In this document: piece after piece, positions 8,479 to 16,256 of the stretch
How the letters are laid out: each line of letters opens with the position of its first letter
How positions within the stretch are numbered: the first letter of the stretch is position 1
Origin: Arthrobacter sp. Soil762
Lineage (GTDB): Bacteria > Actinomycetota > Actinomycetes > Actinomycetales > Micrococcaceae
Assembly (NCBI RefSeq): GCF_001428335.1
Contig: NZ_LMSG01000017.1
Location: 251,350 to 315,349 of the forward strand
Direction: 5' to 3'
Length of the DNA stretch: 64,000 nt
Translations under genes and position numbers: made by a program
Notes under the pieces: model-generated
Told to the model about the DNA's origin: nothing
The model's database searches: none
Seen by the model: only the letters and a program-made list of their open reading frames with translations

Positions 8479-9739
8479 AGTACTTCTCGGCGTGGCCACC
8501 GCGGGTGCCATCGCCGGCGCCGCATCGACTGCTACCGCTGTCTATTTTGCCCGGCAAGTCGTGGTGCCGAAGACCAAGCGAACTGAAGATCTGCCGATCC
8601 ACCGGGTTGTCCAGGACAGTGACGGATCGCTGCTAATTGAGCTGCCTGTTTCGGCTCGAACCAGCGCTCCCGGCCGCTACAGCGTCTGGTTTGCCAACGG
8701 CAGCGGCCACGCCTGCATCGGAAAGGTCGTGTCGACAGATCATGCTGCCGGGACTGTGACGCGCCTTGTTGAGCGGGTTGACTCGGGTGATCTCTCGACC
8801 GCCCGAGCTGGAATTTGGAGCGGTTACGTCTATCCGACGGCGGATACGGTGGGGCTGGATTACGTGGACGTGGCGATCCCCGTAGAGAACGGCGTTGCTC
8901 CTGCCTGGCAGTTCACGCCACAGGAGGCTTCGGACGGCCCGGACACATGGGCCATCCACATCCATGGGATGGGCGGCTCGAAGGCCGGCGCACTGCGCGG
9001 CGTGCCAGTTGCACATCGGCTGGGCTACACGTCCCTGGTCGTCTCATTCCGGAACGACGGGGAAGCACCGGCGTCGCCGGATCGGCGGTACCACCTGGGA
9101 CAATCCGAGTGGCACGACGTAGACGCTGCCGTTTCCTATGCCGTGGCCCACGGGGCAAGCTACGTAGTGCTTTTCGGCTGGTCGCTCGGCGGGTCCATAG
9201 CACTCCAGCTGACCACGCTGTCGGAGCACCGGGACCGCATCGCCGGGCTCGTGCTCGATGCGCCAGTCATTGACTGGACGAGCACACTGATCGCCAACGC
9301 GCGATCGAGCATGCTTCCTAGGAAGATTGCAGACTTGGGACTGAGGGTCCTCGGGTCACCGCAACTGTGCTGGATCGCCGGCCTTGAGGCGGCCCTGAAT
9401 TTCCCGACCCTGAACTGGCTGGCTCGGGTGGCCGAAGTTCGTGCCCCTGTTCTTGTCATCCACAGCGAAGGAGACAGGTCGACGCCGTTTGCGGTTTCCC
9501 GCGAGCTCGCCAACCGCCGTCCTGAGTTGGTGACGCTGGTGAAATTTCCGGCCGTGGAGCACACACAGGAATGGAATGTCGACCCGGAGGGATGGGAAGC
9601 AGCGGTGTTCAGCTGGATTCGGGACCGCTACACGTTGTCAGTTAGCGGGCCAACGGGAGTCTTGCGAAGGACTCCCGCGACAAGCGAGCTGGGTCCACGT
9701 CCCCACACGTTTACCCACGGAAATGATGAAAAACGTTGA
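8471..9739 (+). CDS. Membrane-anchored alpha/beta hydrolase
   Basis: 422 residues: an N-terminal hydrophobic anchor (about residues 4-27), a beta-rich N-domain to roughly 150, then an alpha/beta-hydrolase core. The oxyanion region is IHIHGMGGS (162-170), the nucleophile Ser238 sits in GWSLGG, Asp335 in HSEGDRSTPF, and His364 in VEHTQEWN, giving a complete catalytic triad. The enzyme probably acts outside the membrane or at its inner face on an ester or peptide; the substrate is unknown. The start overlaps the HTH gene, so it is the fourth member of the cassette. BAAT-like or prolyl-oligopeptidase-like specificity cannot be separated by eye. Confidence 0.8.
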   Translation: MRRVLLGVATAGAIAGAASTATAVYFARQVVVPKTKRTEDLPIHRVVQDSDGSLLIELPVSARTSAPGRYSVWFANGSGHACIGKVVSTDHAAGTVTRLVERVDSGDLSTARAGIWSGYVYPTADTVGLDYVDVAIPVENGVAPAWQFTPQEASDGPDTWAIHIHGMGGSKAGALRGVPVAHRLGYTSLVVSFRNDGEAPASPDRRYHLGQSEWHDVDAAVSYAVAHGASYVVLFGWSLGGSIALQLTTLSEHRDRIAGLVLDAPVIDWTSTLIANARSSMLPRKIADLGLRVLGSPQLCWIAGLEAALNFPTLNWLARVAEVRAPVLVIHSEGDRSTPFAVSRELANRRPELVTLVKFPAVEHTQEWNVDPEGWEAAVFSWIRDRYTLSVSGPTGVLRRTPATSELGPRPHTFTHGNDEKR

Positions 9740-9832
9740 CATGTCACGGGTTGTCACTCAGGGCCAGAAACGCCCAGATTCCGCGGATCCACAACACAAC
9801 GCAGGCCCTTGGCAACCCTTGAAATACACTGT

Positions 9833-9876
9833 CCTCTGAGAAGGGATCAGGAGTTCGAATCTCATTAGCTCCACAG
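9833..9876 (+). other. tRNA/tmRNA 3'-end-like remnant, possible attachment-site scar
   Basis: The stretch contains GGAGTTCGAATCTC, the form of a T-arm with TTCGAAT loop, followed by ATTAGCTCCACA, like an acceptor 3' strand. No matching 5' acceptor half (GGAGCTAAT) lies within 100 bases upstream, so this is not a complete tRNA. Such 3' ends are typical leftovers of integrase-mediated insertion into tRNA or tmRNA genes. It sits at the left border of the accessory island, which supports that reading (inference). Confidence 0.5.
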
Positions 9877-9880
9877 ATGG

Positions 9881-9924
9881 AAATCCCCGCCAGCTCTGCG
9901 ATCTCGTAGAGCTGGCGGGGATTT
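9881..9924 (+). terminator. Strong intrinsic-type terminator hairpin
   Basis: Arms AAATCCCCGCCAGCTCT (9881-9897) and its exact complement (9908-9924) enclose a ten-base loop, followed by CTGTTTCTT. It directly follows the tRNA-3'-like remnant, as terminators follow real tRNA genes, and would also end transcription from the hydrolase cassette. Confidence 0.85.
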
Positions 9925-9993
9925 CTGTTTCTTCCGGGGTATCGGCGTGGGGGCAAAGTCCTTCGCCCACATGCCAACTCTTAGACTGGCCCG

Positions 9994-10232
9994 ATGGAAG
10001 TTACAGTCGCCATCGAGTCCTCGGACGGCCAAACGAGCCGACTCAGCGCCACCGCTAATACGTACGAAGCGGCGCTTGAAAGGTCCGGGCCCAGGTGCCT
10101 GACGGAAGCCATATGATCGCAATCCGGACGGACAGAGATGTGCCTGATGCGTCGGCTCCTGGTCAGCGCCTCCTGACCTTCCGTTACAGACTGAGTAGAA
10201 CAGCTTCGCGAAAACGTGACCTGAATGGATGA
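9994..10232 (+). pseudogene. Frameshifted small conserved-type gene
   Basis: A reading frame starts MEVTVAIESSDGQTSRL and ANTYEAALE, then continues coherently only after a one-base frame change near 10080 as VRAQVPDGSHMIAIRTDR, ending at TGA 10230-10232. The joined product (about 78 residues) looks like small proteins carried on actinobacterial plasmids and islands; no function is known to me. Either the gene is broken or there is a sequencing indel. It ends seven bases before the HNH endonuclease start. Confidence 0.5.
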
Positions 10233-10238
10233 AGAAGA

Positions 10239-10880
10239 ATGAGCGACATGTCCCAGTCGAAGGCGGTGTCCCCGGCATTGGGTGGGCCGAGGCGCAAGTC
10301 GCCGAGAAAGCCGGAGCCGAAAGGGTACGTGCCGAAGGCGGATCCGCCCGAACTCTTGATCCCCCACCATGAAATTACTGACAAGACGTGGGCCGCCTGG
10401 GACTGGCCTGCCGATCACGCGAGGCTGCCATCAAAGGTGCGAGACGTGTCTTTGATTCTTTGGCGGCGTGACGGAAATATCTGCCAAATCTGCGGGCTGA
10501 AGGTGGATATCTCGCTTCGAAGAGGCCATCCAGGCATGGCCAGCCCGGACCACATCGTCCCTCTGCGCCGCTACGAGGCGAAATACCCAACGGATCACCT
10601 CAATGTGTGGGGGAACGTGCGCCTGTCCCACCTGCATTGCAACACGGCTCACTCCGATTTCGACGCCCGGCTCATCGCCGTTGAGGACTATCGGACCATG
10701 CTCAGGAATGCCACCCTCCTGTTCGAAGCCACGGGTCAATGCCCGCCTCCCAAGACGTCGCGACCGGGACGACAGGCGCCTTTTGTGACGCCGGCTTGGG
10801 AAGCCGAAATACTCCATGGCAGGCCAACCGGCATCTTTGGCCAGGAATGGGCCACTCCCGCGACCGAGGAACCCCGATGA
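10239..10880 (+). CDS. HNH endonuclease
   Basis: 213-residue protein with an HNH nuclease module in its centre. The zinc-binding pair is C82-x2-C85 (CQICGL), the catalytic block DHIVPL is at 104-109, and HLHCNTAHSD is at 131-140. The N-terminus is basic and the last 60 residues are proline-rich without a known domain. HNH enzymes nick or cleave double-stranded DNA and are frequent in islands, phages and restriction systems. It lies immediately before an IS5-type element at the left side of the defence island; no methylase partner is present. Confidence 0.85.
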   Translation: MSDMSQSKAVSPALGGPRRKSPRKPEPKGYVPKADPPELLIPHHEITDKTWAAWDWPADHARLPSKVRDVSLILWRRDGNICQICGLKVDISLRRGHPGMASPDHIVPLRRYEAKYPTDHLNVWGNVRLSHLHCNTAHSDFDARLIAVEDYRTMLRNATLLFEATGQCPPPKTSRPGRQAPFVTPAWEAEILHGRPTGIFGQEWATPATEEPR

Positions 10881-10940
10881 CGAAATAGGCGAAAAAGCCG
10901 GGATGAGGGGGAGCAGATGTACAGGCAAGGCAAGGCCTAA

Positions 10941-11966
10941 GAGCCTGTTCCTAAACCTTGTTGGTTAGTCGTTTGCTGGTGATTCTGATCATGGTCCAGC
11001 GGACCATGGCTTCGTGGTGTTCGGGGAGCCGTTCGTAGTCGCGGACGCACCGTCGGTGACGGGCGATCCAGGCCAAGGTGCGTTCAACAACCCAGCGGCG
11101 GGGCAGGACATGGAAGCCGGTGGTGTCATCGGAGCGTTTGACGATGGTCAGGGCCAGGCCCAGGGTCTCGCGGGCCCAGATGACGAGCTTTCCGGCGTAT
11201 CCGCCGTCGGCCCAGACCAGGCTGATCCGTTGACAGAACCCGTTCAAGACGGTCAGGAGGGGCTTGGCCCCGTCCCGGTCCTGGGTGCCGGCCCCGGTGA
11301 CCAGCACGGCCAGCAGCAGCCCCATGGTGTCGACCGCGATGTGGCGTTTGCGGCCGTTGACCTTCTTGCCCGCGTCATAGCCGCGGCTACCTGCTCCAAC
11401 GGTTTCCGCCCCGCGGACCGAGGCAGAATCGATGACCGCGGCAGTCGGTTCGGCCTGACGGTCCGTGGCCAGCCGAACCCTGGCCCGCAGGGTGGACAGG
11501 ATCGCCTCGGTGGCTGAGGCAGCCTCCCATCGGGTGAAGTACTTGAACACGGTTAAAAACGGCGGGAAATCCGCCGGCAGCGCCCGCCACTTGATCCCGT
11601 TATCGACCACGTAGAAGATTGCGTCCACAATGGCCCGGCGGCAATGGGACTCGGGCCGTCCGCCGACACCGTTGATGAATCCCGGGTCCGGCAGCAGCTC
11701 GTCGATCACCGCCCACTGCGCGTCCGTTGTATCGGTCGGATACCGCCGCCCACGCCGCGGCTTTCCAGCGTGGAAAGGAGCGAACCGGCAGCACCGTTGC
11801 GCTTCAGAGGTGGCAATGTCGGCATGGTATAGCAAACTAACACGAAGGAACTCCTGCGAACCGTGATCTAGACAATCACCGGATTAACAGGAGTTCCGCC
11901 CGATTAACAGCCACCACGCCGCACTACGAGCCAACCGACACGAGGGCCAGGTTTAGGAACAGGCTC
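10941..11966 (-). mobile_element. IS5-family insertion sequence with terminal repeats
   Basis: 1026-bp element bounded by perfect 18-bp inverted repeats: GAGCCTGTTCCTAAACCT at 10941-10958 and its complement at 11949-11966. TAA directly flanks both ends (10938-10940 and 11967-11969), a three-base target duplication of the kind made by IS427-group IS5 elements. One complete transposase gene fills it. The intact ends, intact gene and clean duplication indicate a recent, potentially active insertion. Confidence 0.94.
10951..11835 (-). CDS. IS5-family DDE transposase
   Basis: 294 residues covering an N-terminal DUF4096-like domain (DAQWAVIDELLPDP, then RRAIVDAIFYVVDNGIKWR) and a DDE catalytic domain. 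The acidic residues are visible in VIDSASVRGAE, in LVWADGGYAGK, and in the C-terminal block RRWVVERTLAWIARHRR. The likely start is TTG at 11835, with a purine-rich AGGAGTT further upstream; the exact start is uncertain. The 3' end overlaps the left terminal repeat. The enzyme cuts and joins the element's ends; no frameshift is needed for its expression. Confidence 0.93.
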   Translation of the reverse strand: MLYHADIATSEAQRCCRFAPFHAGKPRRGRRYPTDTTDAQWAVIDELLPDPGFINGVGGRPESHCRRAIVDAIFYVVDNGIKWRALPADFPPFLTVFKYFTRWEAASATEAILSTLRARVRLATDRQAEPTAAVIDSASVRGAETVGAGSRGYDAGKKVNGRKRHIAVDTMGLLLAVLVTGAGTQDRDGAKPLLTVLNGFCQRISLVWADGGYAGKLVIWARETLGLALTIVKRSDDTTGFHVLPRRWVVERTLAWIARHRRCVRDYERLPEHHEAMVRWTMIRITSKRLTNKV

Positions 11967-12382
11967 TAAGTGCTGCCAAGATCGGTGACGTCTGCGACGT
12001 CTACGTCAAAATGGTCAACTGGACCATCGGGCGCCGCCGGCACCTGGACGCTACCCTTAAACGCCGACCACGCAAAGAATGCCCCGGCACTACCGCCGGC
12101 CCCTCCGGCGAGGGCGCTGACGCCGCAGTGGCTTGCCCGCCTCGAAGAATTCGCCCAGTCGCCGGACAGCATGAGCGAACGCCCTATGAGTCTCGCAATG
12201 TTCCGGAGGAGCAGGGCCTGGCCGTGTGGCTGCGTCGAGGGCGGGCAGCCGTGCGCATGCGACTTGTCAAGCTGATAAGCGGAGGTTTCCGCCTGTCACC
12301 TGCAAGGATGTACTTGTCACTTGTCAGAACATGGCCTGTCCCGGCTTCCTATAGTTGGACAGCGCCGGGAAGAGTTGCCGCC
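11967..12382. other. Stretch right of the IS without a confident gene
   Basis: About 415 bases with two overlapping rightward open frames (11970-12275 and the 5' part of 12011-12724). Neither has a recognisable domain or a good start. Joining the sequence across the IS gives a frame containing LSAAKIGDVCDVYVK, so an older short gene may have been interrupted. I see no RNA gene here. Confidence 0.4.
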
Positions 12383-12852
12383 GTGAACGCAAGCCCGAGC
12401 CTCAACGCTCCAGTCGAGATCGCCGTCGAACGTCACCAGACGTCCGTTCGGCAGCTCACCATTCTGGTGCAGAAGCAAGGCTTCAAGGTCACTCACACGA
12501 CGCTTATTCAGGTTCTGAGCGGAACGTACAAGTCAGTTCCTTCTGAGGCGACCATCAGGGCGATTGCCTGGCTGGCCGGCGTCGATGCTTCGATTGCGTT
12601 CACGGCCGCCGGCCAACACGTCCCCGGTCCACCGTTTGCCGAGGGCTCCCGCCCGGCGTCGACAACCTCCCGCCCAAAGCGCCGAAGGCCGCCATCGACA
12701 TGCCGCGGGTCCTGGTCGATATGAATCAGACGGCAGCCCATTCAAGCAACACTGATGACCAGGAACGGCCGGTCGACGTCGTGGAGCGGGCGCTGAGCCC
12801 CGTAACCCTGGCACTGAACAGACGACCGAGCCGCGTCGACATCCTGCGATGA
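12383..12852 (+). pseudogene. Frameshifted XRE-like HTH protein gene
   Basis: GTG start at 12383 with GGAAGAG eight bases upstream gives SVRQLTILVQKQGFKVTHTT and TLIQVLSGTYKS followed by EATIRAIAWLAGV, a cro/XRE-like helix-turn-helix layout of an actinobacterial regulator family. After PPFAEG (near 12650) the frame breaks. The family-like continuation LPPGVDNLPPKAPKA and MPRVLVDMNQ is in another frame and runs to TGA at 12850-12852. The whole would be about 156 residues. A single indel explains everything, so a sequencing error is possible. Confidence 0.62.
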
Positions 12853-13023
12853 AGGGTGACCCCTCAGTTGCGCCGACAGCCGGCATGTTAGAGAAAGCCA
12901 TGGAAGTAACCGCGAAGACTGTGGGCAAGTGAGGCCGCGAGCCCTATCGGGTCGGGCGAAGTAACGCCGGTACGACAACTAGCCAGCCGCCGTAACGGGC
13001 GCAACAAAGATGGGGGACCGAAG

Positions 13024-13665
13024 ATGTACCGAGTCGGTGGACATGAGTTCACATTCAAGAAGGACCTGGTAGGCCGGCTGAGTCAGGGCCTGAAGGACTA
13101 TGCCGGCAAGGGCCGAGTCGACGATCAGGTGCTGTGCGACGTTCTTGCCGAACTCGCTGGGTGGCACCCAAACGCAGCCGTGAAGTTCGCTTCGGGCATC
13201 GAATACTGGATAGTGATGCCCAACAATGACCTGGAGTGGAATACTGACGGCTATCGCGCGGTCCTCGCCAAAGGCGGAGCACCTGAGAAATTCGGCTACT
13301 CAAAGGTCCTTTCGCCAAGGGAACACAAATACTTCGTTGCGGAAGCGCTTACTCACGAGGCTATCGAAATTACCCGTGAGTTCAGGAGCATGAGGTTCGC
13401 TGCGGGTCCTGTCTACTGTGCCGAGACGTCCGAACTTATCACTGACATCAAGCAAGCCGAAGCTGTCCACCGGCGCCCCCGTCGGGGCGTTCTCCATGAA
13501 CAGTTTCTTCAAAGTCAAGGGCTCACTTACGAGGAAGTCGCGGTTGAGAGAGCCAGGCCATCCGGACGTCAGCTCGTTGATGGAGGACTCGCCCAGGCCT
13601 TTCGCGAGTATCAGACCGCGCGCCTAGACGGCATGGATATCGTGAAGAGCAAACGCGCTAGCTAA
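13024..13665 (+). CDS. DCL (DUF3223)-family protein
   Basis: 213 residues. The N-terminal 100 match the DCL/DUF3223 fold by eye: MYRVGGHEFTFKKDLV, a helix, WHPNAAVKFASGIEYWIV and then GAPEKFGYSKVL. The C-terminal half is rich in charged residues and unassigned. Bacterial DCL proteins are small, function unknown, and turn up in islands. GGGGACC and GAAG before the ATG form a plausible ribosome-binding site. The next gene follows 13 bases after the stop, so the two are likely co-transcribed and could work together. Confidence 0.6.
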   Translation: MYRVGGHEFTFKKDLVGRLSQGLKDYAGKGRVDDQVLCDVLAELAGWHPNAAVKFASGIEYWIVMPNNDLEWNTDGYRAVLAKGGAPEKFGYSKVLSPREHKYFVAEALTHEAIEITREFRSMRFAAGPVYCAETSELITDIKQAEAVHRRPRRGVLHEQFLQSQGLTYEEVAVERARPSGRQLVDGGLAQAFREYQTARLDGMDIVKSKRAS

Positions 13666-13678
13666 TGAGGATAGGGGG

Positions 13679-14536
13679 ATGGCCTTGAGCCAGGCAATGG
13701 GTCTGTTCGGGAATGGTCGGACGCTCTATGAGAAAGAAGCGGCCGCCGACTGGAAAACGGCGAAGGTTCTGATTGCGGTCAAGACCGCGCCGGTACCCTC
13801 CACGGCCATGGGTGACACGGTCTGCGTTGCGGGGATCAGGCTCACCCATGACGGGCCAGAGTGGATTCGTCTCTATCCGATCCCATTCCGCTACTTGGAC
13901 AACGACATGAGGTTCAAGAAATACCAAATCGTCGATGTCCCCGTCAGGCCATCAGCCAAGGATCCGAGGGCCGAAAGCTACAACCCTGATCGGGACAACA
14001 TCCAGATTCGTGACACGCTGAAGCCGTGGAAGGCCCGCCACCCTCACGTCTTGCCACTCTCAGATGACTGGACAATGTGCAGACTTTATCGGACAACGGT
14101 GGACAAGCTTCCAGCGCCTTCGCTGGCCGCGATCAAACCCAAGCTGGTAACAGACCTGAAGGTCACGTTGCATCCAGGGTGGACCAGACGCGAGAGAGCA
14201 AAGCTGGAGATGCACTTAAACCAGGGCACGCTCTTCGGGACGGAACCTGACAAGAAGATTCTAGAACCGCCGCGATTCCGTGGAACCTACAGCTACAGGT
14301 GTTTCGAAGCCGACTGTAAGGGTCACAACCAGGGAATGCTGGACTGGGAATTCACCGAGTTCCAACGGCACCACGCTGCCGATTCTGACGAGGTCGCCAT
14401 CGCGGCCATCCGTAAAAGGTTCTTCACCGAGATGTGCTCCCCAGAACGAGGTCCTATCCTGTTCGTTGGGAACCAAGCCAAGAGACACCACACGTTCAGC
14501 GTGCTGGGGATCTACCGATCCATCTCGAGCACCTAG
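13679..14536 (+). CDS. Conserved hypothetical protein, dual-OB-like N-terminus
   Basis: 285 residues. The N-terminal part (KVLIAVKTAPVP, VCVAGIRLTHDGPEWIRLYP, PFRYLDNDM) resembles proteins annotated with a dual OB-containing domain. The second half contains PPRFRGTYSYRCFEADCKGHN and ends FVGNQAKRHHTFSVLGIYR. A C-x4-C pair plus several histidines could bind zinc. It follows the DCL gene closely and converges on a DUF488 gene, whose stop overlaps its own in CCTAGG. Proteins of this type often adjoin DUF488 genes, suggesting a shared nucleic-acid function (inference from context, not shown). Confidence 0.55.
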   Translation: MALSQAMGLFGNGRTLYEKEAAADWKTAKVLIAVKTAPVPSTAMGDTVCVAGIRLTHDGPEWIRLYPIPFRYLDNDMRFKKYQIVDVPVRPSAKDPRAESYNPDRDNIQIRDTLKPWKARHPHVLPLSDDWTMCRLYRTTVDKLPAPSLAAIKPKLVTDLKVTLHPGWTRRERAKLEMHLNQGTLFGTEPDKKILEPPRFRGTYSYRCFEADCKGHNQGMLDWEFTEFQRHHAADSDEVAIAAIRKRFFTEMCSPERGPILFVGNQAKRHHTFSVLGIYRSISST

Positions 14537-14973
14537 GCCGGCACAAGCTCCTTGACCTCTTCAATGACGTACTGCCGGTGGCAGCAACGTTCGCTTGCCT
14601 CGAAGCATAGTACGGCGACGCGCTGACCCGAGGCTAGTTCCGCGAGCTCCTTCAGCGCCTCGACTGACTCTTGACGCCCAAGCAGCGCTTTGTACGTTGC
14701 TCCGGCGACCTTCGCGGCGGGCGTTCCAGGGGCGCCGAAGCCTTCCCGATTGTTCTTGGGGTTTCCCAGCGCGGGGAGATGACGATACTGGATACCCGCG
14801 CCTGCGAGCGCCTCGGTCAAGGCCTTCTTTGAGAACCCCCTTTTCCGGGAAATCGGGTTCAGCCGAACATCCACCACGGTGCCTATTTTCCATGCCTTCA
14901 ACTCTTCGAGAAAGGTCGAAATGTCCTTCCCTTCGTATCCGATCCCAATGACGCCGCTCGTTTCAGTCCACAT
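14533..14973 (-). CDS. DUF488 family protein
   Basis: 146-residue cytoplasmic protein with the DUF488 signature: IGIGYEGKDISTFLEELK at the N-terminus, VVDVRLNPISRKRGFSK, and near the C-terminus VAVLCFEASERCCHRQYV, the conserved C-x-E-x-(3)-CHR region. The function is unknown; family members occur in defence and DNA-modification neighbourhoods. Start ATG 14973 gives the canonical N-terminus; the in-frame ATG at 15027 adds unrelated residues. It converges with the 285-aa gene, the two stop codons overlapping. Confidence 0.88.
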   Translation of the reverse strand: MWTETSGVIGIGYEGKDISTFLEELKAWKIGTVVDVRLNPISRKRGFSKKALTEALAGAGIQYRHLPALGNPKNNREGFGAPGTPAAKVAGATYKALLGRQESVEALKELAELASGQRVAVLCFEASERCCHRQYVIEEVKELVPA

Positions 14974-15515
14974 ACTTTCATTCTTGCACGGGGGCAAAGT
15001 CGGCTCACCGTCGTACCCTCGCCGCATCTCCCGGGGTGGTGATGCCAGACCGGGCGCCGGCCCGTACCAACTGGGTCGATGTCATCTGCCTGAAGAAGAG
15101 CCTCGGCCGCCGATGGCGGCGCCGAGGGCCCGGCCCTTGGACAGGTGCGACTTGGCCGGTGCCGAGTGCGGGACATCGACTCCGGCCAGGTCCATTGGTG
15201 AACCGATCAGGTGCGTGTTGTCAACGCGTCAAATCGAGGGCGGTGTTGCGGCGAGGAAGTCGCTACACTCCGATTATTAGGTAGAGTCCATCGATGCCCG
15301 GGCGGGGCGGCAGTTGAAGGCCGACTCGATGGCGTCCGGATGAGTGTAATGCCGAGTCCCTCATCGAGAGAGTCTGAGGACGCTGGTGTTAACCTGAGGC
15401 CCGTTCGGAGAGGCTCACGGTTGACTCATTTCCCCCGTCCAAGGTGAGCCGCAAACATGCAGTACCCTACCGACGTTGGCGGTTTCAGCGCGTCACCACG
15501 CACGCGCCGCGTCCA
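14974..15515. other. Intergenic stretch between DUF488 and qatD
   Basis: About 540 bases. A short rightward frame near 15042 (PDRAPARTNWVDVICLKKSL) has no good context and no recognised domain. No tRNA or direct repeat is visible. The leftward DUF488 promoter presumably lies in its first 100 bases, and the stretch also receives the 3' end of the qat transcript. Confidence 0.4.
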
Positions 15516-16256
15516 TCAGTCTTTGGACAGAAATCGTCTTTGATTGGCGAGGATTGTTTCGGTGGCATCGGATAATTCCGTACCCCAGGCGTGTCCAAGC
15601 GCAACGGCAACGGCGGTGAGCTGATGTGGATGGGCCACGTTACCCCGGTCTTTCGCGTATGGGCCGTCCGTCTCCAAAAGGACACGGTCACGGGGGACCG
15701 CCCCCATCAATGAGGGAAACTTGCGCGACCGGGTCATGGCGATGTTTACCGAGAAGTAAAGACCGGCCCGGTTCGCTTCTTCGACAAGGTACATGGGGCC
15801 TGAATACCAGTGCAGGACGGCGCGAACCTTCGCCTGGGCGAGCTTTTGAATCACGTCTCTTTCGGCTCCCCGGCTATGCACCGTGAGGGTATGTTGTCCC
15901 CGTTTGGCCTCGGCGAGCACGAGGTCAAAGACCTTCTGTTGAGTCTTGGCCGTCGCGGCACCCGCCCGGGAATAGTCGAGTCCGACTTCGCCAATCCACT
16001 CAGCGTCGGGAAGGAGGCGCATGAACCGCGCCATATCGTTCTGGGCGAAGGTTGCAGCATGGAGTGGGTGCAAGCCGATGGCGACTGCGACATGATCACG
16101 GCGTCCGAGCCGCATCTTGAGGCGCCGGTATTCATCCGGGTCCTCAGTCACGGCGACTAGGGCGACGCCTGCCTCTTCCGCGGCACGGAGCACAGCGACG
16201 GGGTCTTGATAGGCGCCAATATGGCAGTGCGTGTCCAGAAGGCGTTCTTGAATCAT
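15516..16256 (-). CDS. qatD: QatD, TatD-like metal-dependent hydrolase of the Qat defence system
   Basis: 246-residue TatD-type DNase-like amidohydrolase. Metal and catalytic residues are visible: DTHCHIG at 8-14, Glu90 in IGEVGLDYS, His127 in TVHSRGAE, His149 in VLHWYSG, and Asp197 in LLETDGPY. It is the last gene of a four-gene operon and its start overlaps the qatC stop (ATGA). In the known Qat (QueC-like associated with ATPase and TatD) anti-phage system all four proteins are encoded together; the molecular substrate of the TatD component was not settled when described. The assignment rests on the complete gene order. Confidence 0.92.
   Translation of the reverse strand: MIQERLLDTHCHIGAYQDPVAVLRAAEEAGVALVAVTEDPDEYRRLKMRLGRRDHVAVAIGLHPLHAATFAQNDMARFMRLLPDAEWIGEVGLDYSRAGAATAKTQQKVFDLVLAEAKRGQHTLTVHSRGAERDVIQKLAQAKVRAVLHWYSGPMYLVEEANRAGLYFSVNIAMTRSRKFPSLMGAVPRDRVLLETDGPYAKDRGNVAHPHQLTAVAVALGHAWGTELSDATETILANQRRFLSKD

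Noticed and set aside
12011..12382. Extended N-terminus for the HTH gene starting at 12011
   Set aside because: The added 124 residues are basic and featureless, while GTG 12383 has a good ribosome-binding site and starts the family-like sequence.
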